DNA of 64,000 nt. Origin: Platanthera guangdongensis. Taxonomy: Eukaryota > Streptophyta > Magnoliopsida > Asparagales > Orchidaceae. The stretch covers positions 177,019,499-177,083,498 of the forward strand of contig CM077150.1 of assembly GCA_039583875.1 (NCBI GenBank), in the 5' to 3' direction. Within the stretch, counting starts at the first letter, position 1. Each line of letters opens with the position of its first letter. Both the position numbers and the translations under genes were made by a program. Positions 1 to 10,071 of this stretch are shown one piece after another. The notes beneath the pieces were generated by a model that was not told where the DNA came from, ran no database searches, and saw only the letters and a list, made by a program, of their open reading frames with translations.

Positions 1-188
1 AAAATTGTATTAATTTTATCATTCTACTTCTTTATCTCTATTTCTATTTTTAATTTTCTTTTTCAAATTTATTCCTATTAGGTAACTGTTGTTTTTATTT
101 TCTTTTATAAAAAAAGTATTCTCAATTGGCCGTCGGCAAACTTGAAAATCAACTAGATATTTTGGAATCCGCAAAGAAGGGCTGAATT

Positions 189-1047
189 TTGTGTTATTAT
201 TACGGTGCTCCTCATCGAAGTGGGTATTGTTATAGTTATTATTATAATCAAAATTTTTCATATAAAAATAATTTTGGTAGTAATTATGAAAATAATTATT
301 CTTACTTTCATGATAATTCTTCTTCAATTTTTCATGAAAATGATTTTTCAAAATTATCAGATTTTACTAATTTTCATGAAAATAATTTTTTGATTTTTAA
401 AGAGAATAATTATTTTGATTTAAATAATTTTCCTTCTACCTTAGATTTTTGTTTTTCTTGTTCGCAAGATCAACCGGAAAAATTCCGAGTTATCAGAATA
501 ATTATTTAGATCCGAATTTTTTTTCTTCTTTTTTCGCACCGTAAGTTTCTTCTTCTAATTTTGGGAAAACTTCACAATTTTAATTTGAACCCCCTCCCCA
601 AAATTTAGAAAATATTAAAACTTATTCTAATAATTTTTCTCCGTCATCAAATATTTCTCCTATGGAGGAACATGAATTTTCATGTGCCCCCTTAGTGTCT
701 TATTCCGAAGAAGAAGAAAAGTTATTATTTCAAGAATTTATAAATATTATGGGCACACCGGGTGAATTAGATGAACATGTTTTTCTCCTACTTCGCCTGC
801 TTCTTCTTTTATTCATGAATTTCCGTGCAAAACATATAAATATTTAGGAATTCAAATTCATGAAAATTTTGTGCATAATAATTTTATAAATGAATTTTCT
901 GATAATAATATTATTTTACAAAATAAATAATTGGAGTCTAATCATATAGTTTCGCACGAGCCTCCTCCTTGCGAAAATTTTTCTGACGCGCTTCTTTTTG
1001 ATTTTTCTTACACTAATAAATTTCATGTAGAAGAGCAGCCATTGTAA
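189..1047 (+). pseudogene. Gag-like Asn/Phe/Tyr-rich ORF remnant
   Basis: An open frame from 189 to 509 begins CYYYGAPHRSGYC, which looks like a zinc knuckle with its second cysteine changed to tyrosine (C-x6-H-x4-C remains). About 80 residues rich in Asn, Phe, Tyr and Ser follow. Readable coding-like text goes on with frame changes: 662-847 contains an acidic block SEEEEKLLFQEF, and pieces continue to about 1047. Gag proteins of plant gag-only or Tat/Athila-type elements often have a knuckle followed by such an Asn/Tyr-rich tail, so I read this as the Gag C-terminus of the old element. The extreme low complexity makes homology hard to judge; it could also be unselected AT-rich sequence. Confidence 0.4.
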
Positions 1048-1417
1048 TAAAACTTCTTCCACGATCCATTTGCCACTCATCAATAAAAATTCAAATCACT
1101 TCAGGTATGGATAGGTGATTTGAATTTACATTTTTAAGTCCACTATCAGAAGGAAAATCAAGAACAAAGCGGAGGAGTAGTCGGGCAAGCCTCTACGACT
1201 TATTCACCCAAGCGTGAATTAAGGGTGTTGCCCGTCCACTTAAAATTTTATTTTCCTTTTTCTTAACACTAATCGTCTAGCTTAAAGATGAGAAAAAGAA
1301 AAGTGCTCTTCGAAGACACCCTTTACTCACCCTTTCATTTCTTGCATTTTATTTTTTCTTTTAAAAAAATCAGTTAATCTATTTTCTTTTTTCTTTTCCC
1401 CTTTACTTGGCATATAA
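1048..1417 (+). other. Non-coding tail with nested hairpins
   Basis: No ORF of note. Around 1182-1235 there are nested inverted repeats: CGGGCAA pairs with TTGCCCG, and inside it ATTCAC pairs with GTGAAT. The location, between the gag-like ORF and the purine-rich signature, is where Tat/LARD elements often carry a structured segment. The function is unknown. Confidence 0.35.
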
Positions 1418-1459
1418 ACATTGTGGACAATGTTTATTTTTAAGTTTGTGGGTGGAATG
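1418..1459 (+). promoter_or_regulatory. Purine-rich internal signature (PPT-like)
   Basis: The sequence reads TTGTGGACAATG, then AAGTTTGTGGGTGG. A matching signature lies on the minus strand of the LARD element at about 51255-51290 (ATTGGGGATAATG then AAGTATGAGGGTG). In both elements it sits more than 1 kb upstream of the true terminal polypurine tract, so it may be an internal polypurine tract or a conserved RNA motif. The role is inferred only. Confidence 0.4.
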
Positions 1460-2290
1460 TCTTTTGTTGTTTTTATGTAAAAAAAATTAAAAAAAATTGT
1501 TTTTGTTTTTATTTTTTAAAAAATTTCAAAATACAAAAAGATTTAGAAAATAGAAACTTAATTTCTTAGAAAGGGACGTTTGGGATATTACCCCACTTAC
1601 CTCCTAGTACCGATGAGAGCCCTTCACAGGGTATACCTCGTGAAGTCTTAGAATTATAAAAAAAATAGGATTATAATTTATTTTTTTAGTATTTATATTT
1701 AAAAAAGAAAAATATAATAAACCCCTTCTTAATTTTTTGTGATTTCTAGAAATTTATTTCGAGTTTGTTTATAAGAATTATTATAATTTTTTATTTTCTA
1801 ATCTTTTATTTCATCATTGTTAGTTAGATTTAATTTATATGTGATTTTGATTTTAAGGAATACTTTATAAATTGAATTTATTTAGGGTAATTTATTTAGC
1901 TCTTTCTCTCTCTAAATCTAATTAGTGACAATTTTGTAGTATTTAGCTCAACAATTTCTAGAATTCAATTATAGTCACTTTTGCTTTCAGATTCTTAGAA
2001 AATTTTAATTTACTATAGTTGTTCTCTAATTATTTTAATTTAATCTAAAAATTTGTTTAACCTTTCCCTTGTTTTTAATTTTTCTTATTAGATCATATGT
2101 CATGAGGATAAGATGATAGAATTCATTATCCCTTGGTACACATGAATTTTTTTATTGTTAGATCATATGTCATGGAAATAAAGTATTTCTTGGTACACAT
2201 ATGCAACCCCAAAAATAAAAGACGGAGTAAGAGTATAAAATTCATTACTCCCAATTATTTTGTTTTTAATTTGAAGAGAGAAAAATATTT
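1460..2290 (+). other. AT-rich non-coding tail of old element
   Basis: Long A/T runs and no supported gene. There is a short direct repeat, 'gatcatatgtcatg', at about 2092 and 2161, each copy followed by 'cttggtacaca' text. It continues beyond Tat1 at 35617. Confidence 0.5.
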
Positions 2291-2295
2291 GTTCG
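2291..2295. repeat. Tat1 target-site duplication, left (GTTCG)
   Basis: GTTCG directly precedes the LTR start TGTTGAAG. The right-hand counterpart at 35612-35616 is GTTCA, a 4/5 match, as expected for an old insertion. Confidence 0.65.
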
Positions 2296-2614
2296 TGTTG
2301 AAGCCAAAATTTGACTTCGACAAAAGTTTGAAATTAGGGGCGTAGCCAACACCTACTCGTCCTAAGCTCTGACCTCCGCCTGGTTGTGAAGGACCAGAAA
2401 CCGACCCAAAGCCTGAGCAGGGAGGTCCCACCGCTTACCTGAAAGATCTCTGAGAGCGTCTACCGCTTACCCAATAGGGCGTCTCGCCCACTGCAGAGAC
2501 CACCCGTCCCGCCTCCTGCGAGTGGACCATGTGGTCTCACTCGCCTATCCAGTACCTCTCGAGAGCTTCTGCTGTTAGCACCTTGAGGGCCTCTCGCGAG
2601 CCCGAGGTTATACA
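2296..2614 (-). repeat. Tat1 3' LTR (internally deleted)
   Basis: On the plus strand it begins TGTTGAAGCC and ends GGTTATACA; on the element's own strand it reads TGTATAACC to TTCAACA. The first ~170 bp and last ~140 bp match the 5' LTR at 34943-35611. About 350 bp between them, including the TATA box, is missing, so this LTR is 319 bp against 669 bp. Confidence 0.85.
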
Positions 2615-2630
2615 CAATCCCCGCTCTTTT
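2615..2630 (-). promoter_or_regulatory. Tat1 polypurine tract
   Basis: On the minus strand it reads AAAAGAGCGGGGATTG, directly before the 3' LTR start TGTATAAC. The same tract is present in Tat2 at 44984-45000. Confidence 0.8.
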
Positions 2631-2708
2631 CGAGGTTGTTTAAAGCTCGGAAAGAAAGTCCAACCGAGGGAAGTGTCATTAAAGCGTGTTTGAGGCGAGC
2701 GCCTTGTA

Positions 2709-3574
2709 ATGGTGCGCAAACAGAACAAGGCCAACGTGGTCGCTCTTACCACAACACTAGTTCGCCCCTACCCTCTTTACCGTCCTCATCGTCTCTCCTG
2801 AAGAGGGTAAAGATAGGTAGCCCCTCCTCCTCTACCAAGGATCCATCTCGCGCAGTCCTGGAAACCTGCCTCACTCCTCCTCCCGCATCTCCTCGAGAGA
2901 AGGAGGTGAGCTCTCGCTTTTGTCTCTATTACTCCTTCAACATCCCCGCAGCTCTACAATGACAGGAAAGTCCGCGAGACGACACTGTCGTCCACCGTGA
3001 AGATTCTGACTCGCAACAACCTTCCACTCCTCCATCTACTCCTCCCAGCGAGAGGAGAGACGACCCTTCCAAGGCCGCCGGGACCTCCCGTCATCCTGGT
3101 AAAAAACCTTCCCTCTCGCTTCTCTATCCCACTCGGTACTCCCACACCCTCCTGCGAGAGCCTCTCTCACCCTGCCCCTCCACTCCTTGCGTAGGCTCCC
3201 AGACTGACCCGCTTGCTGAGGAGCACTTTAGGCGACTCGTCGTCTCACCTCCTCCTCATGTAGATGGGATTGAAGACTACCTGGGTGACCTTACAGACCC
3301 AGTGGAGATGAATTGCAAGACGACCGAGTTATTTGGGAAGCACGCGCGTATCATCCATTCGCTGGCGCAGGACAAGCATACAGCGGATAGGTGCATCGAA
3401 TGGCAGGAGAACGAGTGTGCTCGCTTATCTTCCAAGGTTGATGCCGAGATAGATGTCGATGGGACCGAACCTCAGGCCATCATTAGCAAGGTCTACATGC
3501 AGCTTTGTCCCGCTCGCCGTGGGCTTGACGCCGTTCGTGCCTTCCACTACGTGGGAGCTCGCGGTGGAAGCTGA
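2709..3574 (+). pseudogene. Tat1 sORF: small gene opposite to gag-pol, decayed
   Basis: Located next to the 3' LTR, on the strand opposite to gag-pol. A candidate start at 2709 (MVRKQNKANVVALTT) loosely matches the start of the Tat2 gene at 45160, where 'AARVAALTAV' follows the N-terminus. The middle is Ser/Pro-rich and broken by stops and frame changes. The last coding part, about 3231-3574, reads EDYLGDLTDPVEM ... LSSKVDAEIDVDG and is a helical, charged segment in the same place as the helical C-terminus of the Tat2 copy. Function is unknown; no catalytic motif is visible. Exon borders are uncertain because of decay. Confidence 0.45.
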
Positions 3575-3929
3575 AAATGGCTCCTGTATTAAAGGTCGTC
3601 TGTCTCGCCCTTTTCTTCTTTTCCTCTAAGTGTTGTAATAACTTTGTAATATATTATGTCTTTGTCTCGCCAATAACATTAGGTTTGAGAACATGGTGCC
3701 CGCATTATGCGGGATGGCACATTTTTAAATTTCTGTGGTTGACTTAATCTCTTAATCTCTTAATTTCCTTAATTTCTTTCTTTTTTATTTATTTATTCTG
3801 CATTACTGAGGAAGTTTGCGATGGGCCGCGCGAATCGAGATTTAGGAGAGAGAGAGTAAACCGCCGGCCGACTCTTCCCCTTCATGCATATCTTTCTTTC
3901 CCACCCATTTCACGTTTGTCTATATCCGC
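3575..3929 (+). other. Gap between sORF and aORF of Tat1
   Basis: The T/A-rich stretch at 3595-3660 (TAATAACTTTGTAATATATT) could hold the sORF 3' end. The rest is the leader and promoter region of aORF. Several TCTCGCC words are present (e.g. 3602, 3662). Confidence 0.45.
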
Positions 3930-3937
3930 TATAAATA
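3930..3937 (+). promoter_or_regulatory. TATA box of Tat1 aORF
   Basis: TATAAATA lies 192 bp upstream of the candidate start codon at 4122. Tat2 has TATAAATA at 55350 in the same relative place. The leader between box and start contains repeated TCTCGC words. Confidence 0.6.
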
Positions 3938-4121
3938 CCCCGGCCCCGGATCAGAAGGATATCCACGCTTTTTACCTCCTGACGTGTCCAAGCTCTTGCC
4001 CCCTTGCTCCTTCCGTCTCGCCACTCCCTCTCGCTCATTTCCTCCCCGAGCCGTCTCGCTAGTTCTCTTTTCTCACCACTTCTTTTCTCCAACTGTTTTG
4101 CCTACATCTGTCTCGCCACAA

Positions 4122-6057
4122 ATGGGGAAGAAGAAAGTGGAGGACGATGAGGGGCGCAGCCGCTGAGGGAAGCGGTTCACTGACCAGGACTTCCTGCTCG
4201 GCAGGCTTTCTAAAGAAGACTACCGCGACTTCGTTCGCGAGTATCTAGGGGAGGGGCTCGAATCGCGGCCCCCCAAGATCGGTAAGGCGATCAATACATA
4301 CTACCCGGGAGAGCTCGCCTACCTTGTCTCGCACTTTGAGGCGGGGTTGAGATTGCCTCTCTGACCGGAGGTAAAGCAGGTCTTCAAGTACTTCGGCATC
4401 GTCCCGACACAGTTTACCCCGAACGCAATTTTGGTGTTAATCGCTTTCTCCTGCTATATAAGCCGGGAGCGAATCAAGTTCAGCTTCATGGTTTTCCGCA
4501 AGCTTTTCATCTACCACGCCAACGCCGACGGCGTCTCGTATTTCACCTAGCAAGGGCTCAAGGTGTGTGAGACGCCCAGTAAGAATCATCATTGTCTCAC
4601 TCGATTTGTGTTCATTCGCAACGACTTTGCGGGTGTCCCGCTCGCGCCGGTGTCAGCCCCCGAGAGCTTTTATGCATCCCCGCAGGTGGGCGGCCCAGAG
4701 AACCTGCTGTACGACTTCTTCGTCGGCAAAAAATTCGAAGTCAACTTCCTGCGGCGAGGCCTCGATCGCTGCCTCCGGTGCTCCCTGGCAAAGGTATTCT
4801 CACTTTCTTGTCTCGTGTATCATTATTTTTTTCGTCTCGTCGTCTCATCACTTCGTCTCGCCGTCCCTTCACTTCCTTGCCTGTTTTTAGGGGAGCGAGT
4901 CGTACCAGTCCACCCCCCTTACAAGAGCAGCATCCATCCAGCCAAAGGCCTCAGTCTCGCCAGCGCGACGGCAGAGGCGGCGAGAGGGTCCCTATACCCT
5001 GCCCCTCCAAAGAAGCCCGCAGTTGACAGTGTCCCCTCTCGCTCCAGCCCTCCCAATAAAAAGATGAGAAAAGCTATGGTTATTTTTAAGGAAAAAAGGA
5101 AGGCCCCGAAAGAGAAGAAGAGATGTCGGGGTCCTTGAGCCCCATCTCTGTAGGGGAGTCCCAGTCGCCCCGTTCGCCTCCCCATCAGGCCGTGTCGCCT
5201 ACTCGCGAGACGGCTCTTCCCGAACAGCCTGCCGCTACATCCAATCAACCGGTTGCCACCACCTCTCGCGAAGCCACTTCCTCCAGCCGTCCCGCCCCCT
5301 CTTCTCATATGAACTTCAACTTGGGCCCCGTGGTCCAAGATGCCGCTAGAGACCCCATTTTGATGTGGGGGCGGGACGTCAATCGTGTGTCCATCTCCGC
5401 CCTCCTTCCCCCTTGGAAGGAGCAGGAGCTTCCCACCAGCCACGCTATTGCCGTGGGGTATGGTCTTTATGGAGGTCTCGATGCAGTCTCCCCTGAGAGC
5501 GAGTCCTCGCGGATCTCATCCTAAAGTCCTCACACGCCCAAATATGTGCTTTGGAGTTCTCGCACCACGCCACGCGCCGCCTAATTTACATCAATAAAAA
5601 ATGGAAAGACATCGAGACGAGCCTGGCGATGGAGCGAGAGAAATCAGAAGACCTTGTGAAAAGGTTGTCTGTCGCTGAGACCCTCCTTGCGAAAGCCCAG
5701 GGTGGCGTGGTAAGCCTTAGCCTTAACCTTGATTTGTCTTTCCCTCAAACACTCTTTGCTAATAACCGGGCGTCTCGCAGGATGCCGAGACAGCAGAGCT
5801 GATGAACTCGCGCATAGCGGCCCTGGAGGAGGAGACTAAGGACTTAAAAGCACAGATCACCCGTCTCCAGGACAACGTCATGTCGTCGTCTCATCGCGAA
5901 CCCCTCCTGGCACCCCCGCCTCATTACTCTTTTGATGAAGTCGAGGAGCAGTGTCGGGACGCCAGCATCAGGGCGGCGGAGCTGGTCCTGAAAATGATGA
6001 AGTAGCTGGGGGTCATGAAGGACGACTCCGAGACGGTGACCGTTCGTGATCTGGTCC
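4122..6057 (+). pseudogene. Tat1 aORF, exons 1-3 (split by copia A)
   Basis: A three-exon gene on the strand opposite to gag-pol. Exon 1 (about 4122-4793) starts MGKKKVEDD and contains segments alignable to Tat2: AINTYYPGELAY, SHFEAGLRLPL, FKYFGIVPTQ, VFRKLFIY, FEVNFLRRGLD. It has in-frame stops at 4164, 4362 and 4548. Intron 1 is about 4794-4890 (GT...AG), intron 2 about 5710-5780. Exon 2 has a Ser/Pro-rich linker, a basic KKMRKAM stretch and VNRVSISALLPPW; exon 3 is a coiled coil (LMNSRIAALEEETKDL). The coding ends at 6057, where copia A inserted, and resumes at 26764. It resembles the 'putative gypsy-type transposon' proteins often annotated in plants, as judged from memory. Biochemical role unknown; a DNA-binding or regulatory role is only a hypothesis. 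Confidence 0.7.
6053..6057. repeat. Copia A target-site duplication, left (GGTCC)
   Basis: GGTCC precedes the 5' LTR. The identical GGTCC follows the 3' LTR at 26759-26763. Confidence 0.9.
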
Positions 6058-6189
6058 TATTGGGTACATTGGAATATATGTACCAGATTTGAAGAAGCCT
6101 CACCCTACTCAATGATATACATCAGGTGTATTTGATGTGCTTTGAGTTTATATGTGCAGGTTAAGTAATTGCAGAAAAGTTTCTAAGTC

Positions 6190-6886
6190 TATGTGTCGAC
6201 ACCTAGAGATGCAGTGTCGACACTTATGAAGGCTAGTGTCGACACCTAGAGAAGCTGTGTCGACACTTGGAGTAATTGTGTCGACACTAGGAAAGGCAAA
6301 GTCGACACCAGAAGAAAAGTGTCGACACATACAGGTAGTGTCGACACACTATGAAGAATTGTCAACATAATCTGTGTCGACACTTAGAGGCAGTGTCGAC
6401 ACCCAGAGAAGTTTTGTCGACATCAAATGTGTCGACATCAGGAGGCTGTGTCGACACTCAGCAAGCTTCAACAAAGCTAAAGTACTTGTGTCGATACAAA
6501 GGAGATGTGTCGACACTCAGCAAGTTTCAACACAAGAAGGCATGTGTCGACACAAAGGAGATGTGTCGACACTCAGCAAGTATCAACAACAAAAGAAGAT
6601 GTGTCGACACAAAGGAGATGTGTCGACACACAACAGAATTCAACTAAGTATTAAAGAAGAAGTATTTGTGTCGACACACTCAACCAGTGTCAACACATTC
6701 TACAGAAGACTTGTGTTGACACACAAAATCAGTGTCGACACATTCTGAAGAAGCGGTGTCGAGAAGCTGTTACTACAACACAAGGAGTTCTATCGACACC
6801 AACAAGGCTAGTGTCGACACTTAGTTCACTTGTGTCGACACTTAGTCTATTTGTGTCGACACATAATGACTATCTGTCTCGACACT
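6190..6886 (+). repeat. GTGTCGACAC palindrome array in U3 of copia A
   Basis: I count 20 exact copies of the 10-bp palindrome GTGTCGACAC and about ten one-base variants in roughly 700 bp, spaced about 15-50 bp. It lies directly upstream of the TATA box. The 3' LTR carries the same array (about 24985-25722), and nine more exact copies lie in the spacer before the env-like ORF. Confidence 0.95.
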
Positions 6887-7019
6887 TTCAGATAGTGACA
6901 GAGATTTCAAGAAGTAACTGGATGACTTGACAGCTGCCATTTCAACCGGTCAACTACAACTGTCAAAGCTGTCAGAAGGTTGTTAGAAACTGGATCAGCC
7001 GGTCACCATGGAGAAAGCT

Positions 7020-7027
7020 TATATAAA
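7020..7027 (+). promoter_or_regulatory. TATA box of copia A 5' LTR
   Basis: TATATAAA follows the palindrome array by about 130 bp. The same box is at 25855-25862 in the 3' LTR. Confidence 0.75.
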
Positions 7028-7429
7028 GGCCTTTCTCCTTCAACAAAAAATAGGGAACACAATTAAGACAATCAATCAACAACACAAAATAAAAAGACCT
7101 TTGACAGAAGATGTAAGAAGTTGAAGAGAGAGAGCTCCTTCTAAGAAGAGCAGTTGCTAAACCAGGCTGCTAAGTAAGATTTAGATTGAGATCTGAGTCT
7201 CAAGACAGAAGTTGATTGAAGATCAACTTCACAGGAGATTCAACCCTACTGAGTTCTAATTCAAGAAGCTTTGAAGAAAGGCAAGGGAGGTTGATCTCTG
7301 CCAAGTTCTTCCAAGAACTCATCAAGAAGTCAGTCAACTCATCTCTTTCTGTCAGAGTTGTGGTTAAATACTTTGTATTATCAAATTCCTGTAGGATCTT
7401 GTATAGATCTGAGTTGTAATCCTAAATCT

Positions 7430-7640
7430 ACAAAGGCTGAGGTAGGGCATTTGAGCCTGAGTGTAGGAGAATCATTTCTCTGAGTGTAGGCCTTGTTGAA
7501 GGTTGAGGTAGGGTTGTTTAGCCTGAGTGTAGGTCTTGTTGAAGACTGAGTGGTAGGGCTTTGTGCCTGAGTTGTAGGAGTGGGGACACTCTGAGTTGTA
7601 GGAACCTGTTTGGGGTTCTGAGCTGTAGGATCTGAGGATC
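7430..7640 (+). repeat. Imperfect minisatellite in LTR (GAGTGTAGG-type)
   Basis: Repeats of 'gctgaggtagggc...gcctgagtgtagg' and 'tgagttgtagg' with variable spacing. A second copy is in the 3' LTR at about 26270-26470. Confidence 0.6.
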
Positions 7641-7916
7641 TGAGGAGTAGTGTAGAAGTTAGGCTGAATCTAGTACACTACTAGATAGGCGAAGGGGGGA
7701 AGTGGATGTACCCAGACCTTGGAGAACCACTATAAAAATCTGTGTGCACTCTGTGTTTGTCTATTTCTATGATTGCTGAGTTAGCTGTGCTGAATTGCTA
7801 TAGAAAATTGCAAATGTATGTTTAATTGTTCAGTGTTTCTGCCTTAAATTTAAAAAGATAAAGTTCACCTATTCACCCCCCCCCCCTCTAGGTGGTTAGG
7901 CACTATTTCTTTCAAG

Positions 7917-7928
7917 TGGTATCAAAGC
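7917..7928 (+). promoter_or_regulatory. Primer binding site of copia A (initiator tRNA-Met)
   Basis: TGGTATCAAAGC, two bases after the LTR. It is one base off the usual TGGTATCAGAGC complement of plant initiator tRNA-Met. Confidence 0.85.
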
Positions 7929-8004
7929 GAGGTTACTCAAAAAGGGACTTAACAGTCTGAGTAAGATCCTATAGGCAGATTCAGAACAAACAAGAATCAA
8001 GAAA

Positions 8005-10041
8005 ATGGGTTCTAGTGAAAATCATAAAGAGTTGGGGTCCATGAAATTGCCAATATGTAGAAAAGAGATATTTGGCATATGGAAAGAGAGGGTTAGACTC
8101 TTTATGGAAGCATCTGACCCAAGAATATATATTACAGTTAAAGAAGGCTCATATGTGCCAATGAAGATATCCATTCTAGATGCAAATCAGAAAACTCCCA
8201 AGGACTTTTCTGAAATGACTAAAGATGAAATCATTCTGGCTACTATGGACAAGAGAGCCTAGAATATTATTGTTTGTGCCATTGATGATGCAACATTTCA
8301 GAACTTAATTCATTGTAAAACCTCTAAAAAAATGTGGGACACATTAACAGTTTATATGGAGGGATCAGAACAAGTAAGACAAGACAGGAAGTCTTTATTA
8401 AATCAGGAATATGAAAGCTTCAGACAAGGAAAGTCTGATAGTATTTCAGAATGTTACAAGAAGTTCTATAGGATAGTCAATGAATTGATGTCCTATGGAA
8501 GAGAATTCAGCAACTATGAGCTGAATGATAAGTTCTTAAGATCCCTGACTAAGGACTGGGACACCAAGATTTGTGTCATTAGGGAAGTGGCCAAACTAGC
8601 TGATATACCTCCTCCAACTTTATTTGGAAAACTGTTATCTTATGAGATGCAGTTAATGGCTAGAAAGGAGGAAGAGAAGGCTACTAGAGAGGAGCACAAG
8701 GAAAGATCTGTGGCCTTCAAGACTGAAGCCACTAGGAAGTATAGAAGCAAGTCTCCATCTCCACCTCAAATAGTTACTGAGGCTGTGACAGATAATTCAG
8801 AAAGCAAGAATTAAGATAGCAGTGAAAGTGATGAAGACTTTGCTGCTTTTACTAGGCATTTTCAAAAGTTTCTAAAGAAGAAGTAGTGGAGGTCTAAGCC
8901 TTCCACTTCTCAGCCAAAAGATGACTACTATCAGAAAAGAAAGTCATCAAGGAATGACAGAAGCAGATCCAAGCCAAGCAAAGCTACATCATCAAAGATT
9001 GTGAGCTATTGCTGCAATAGAGAGGGACATGTAGTGGCTGACTATACTGAAAAGAGGAAGGAGTTAGCTGACAAAAAGAAGACTCAGTTTAAGGGCAAAA
9101 AGGAAAAGTCCTTTGTTGCTAAGAAAGATAAAAGTCTGACAGATCAGTAATCTTCAGAAACAGAATCAGAAGCTGAAGCCTACATTGGATTATTTGCTGA
9201 ATAGGAAGAAGATGAGTTCATGTAGCTAATGAACTCAATTTATGAGTATGAGGACAATCAGTGCAAAGGACTGATGGCTTTATCTAAAGGAGACAAGATC
9301 CAGGATCAACCTGGACTAAGTAAGGTACAAAGTTGTTCTTCTAGTTCAATTTCTAGTACTGAGTCAGAATCAGATACATCTGCATCAAGTGATGTGGGTG
9401 GGTCTGAATCTGAAGGAGATATTCATCAGTTAATTGATGAATATAGGGACTTGTTGCAGGCCTTGAAGAAAAGCAAAACCTTGGCCAAAACTCAGGCAAA
9501 GGAGATTGCTAGTCTTAAATTGGCTGCTGCTGATTCAGACAAGTTGTTAGATCAGAAACTGAATGAAATAGCCAGACTAAAGAACATTACTGTTATTCAG
9601 ATGGGTACTATTACATTTAAGAATGATCAGATCAGGAATCTGGAGGTTAGACTTCAGAAGGAGAAGGATATTGTGGCTAGCTTTTCTAAACCCAAATCTG
9701 TTTTACGCTTGATAGATGAGTTTGTACCTCAAAAGGGTAAGGCTGGATTAGGATTTAAAAAACCTGCCTGGACTTCTAGGTACAAATCTAAGGGCAAAGC
9801 CCCAACACTAAACAAGAAGCCTGCTGTAGATAATTCAGCCAGGGTTGTACCTAAATAAAGATACAACAAGTTTGAGTGCTGGTGTTGTGGCAAGATATGC
9901 CACTTTGCCATAGATTGTTGGCACAATTCAAGTGTCAAGGAGAGTAGCAAACTGCCTGCAAGAAGAGCTACAGGTAATTTTGTTAAAAGTCAGACTAACT
10001 TGTACCAAGGACCCAAGAGTTATTTGGGTTCTAAGGTTAAG
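8005..10041 (+). pseudogene. gag: Copia A gag
   Basis: One reading frame from ATG 8005 runs through 10041 with in-frame stops at about 8260, 8812, 8884, 9148, 9202 and 9220, then 9856 and 10039. Capsid-like text (IWKERVRLFMEASD ... KKMWDTLTVYMEG ... LNDKFLRSLTKDWD) is typical of copia Gag of the SIRE type. A damaged zinc knuckle (YCCNREGHVVADY, about 9007) is followed by an Asp/Ser-rich and coiled-coil region (9229-9700) and an intact CCHC knuckle CWCCGKICHFAIDC near 9877-9918. Gag would package the RNA into a cytoplasmic particle. Most stops look like single transitions (TAG, TAA), consistent with decay of methylated DNA. Confidence 0.85.
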
Positions 10042-10071
10042 TAATCTGTTTTGCAGGTGAGTCCAAGTGGC

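Larger units (their letters stand above)
1..2295 (+). mobile_element. Old plus-strand LTR element, left part (split by Tat1)
   Basis: This AT-rich stretch is the left remnant of an old LTR element read on the plus strand. It holds a gag-like low-complexity ORF, then a non-coding tail with a purine-rich signature near 1418-1459 (TTGTGGACAATG followed by AAGTTTGTGGGTGG). That signature is the kind seen in plant Tat/Athila and LARD elements. The tail resumes at 35617 beyond Tat1: both sides share the phrase 'agagtataaaattcat'. Its polypurine tract and 3' LTR lie at 36114 onward. The 5' LTR is outside the window. No protease, reverse transcriptase or integrase is visible, so a gag-only or non-autonomous element is likely, though a deleted pol cannot be excluded. 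Confidence 0.6.
6058..7914 (+). repeat. Copia A 5' LTR
   Basis: 1857 bp. It starts TATTGGGTACATTGG (the 3' LTR has TGTTGGG, so the terminal TG has mutated to TA) and ends TTTCTTTCA. It contains the GTGTCGACAC array, a TATA box at 7020, a GAGTTGTAGG/GAGTGTAGG minisatellite at about 7430-7640 and a C tract near 7877. Confidence 0.92.

Noticed and set aside
6351..6748. Two ORFs with repeated CRHKGDVSTLS-type peptides in the copia A LTR
   Set aside because: They are translations of the GTGTCGACAC array; periodicity comes from the DNA word, not from selected protein.
6190..6886. Regular short repeats that might suggest a CRISPR array
   Set aside because: The repeat is a 10-bp palindrome with variable short spacing, in a plant LTR; no cas genes and no conserved long repeat.
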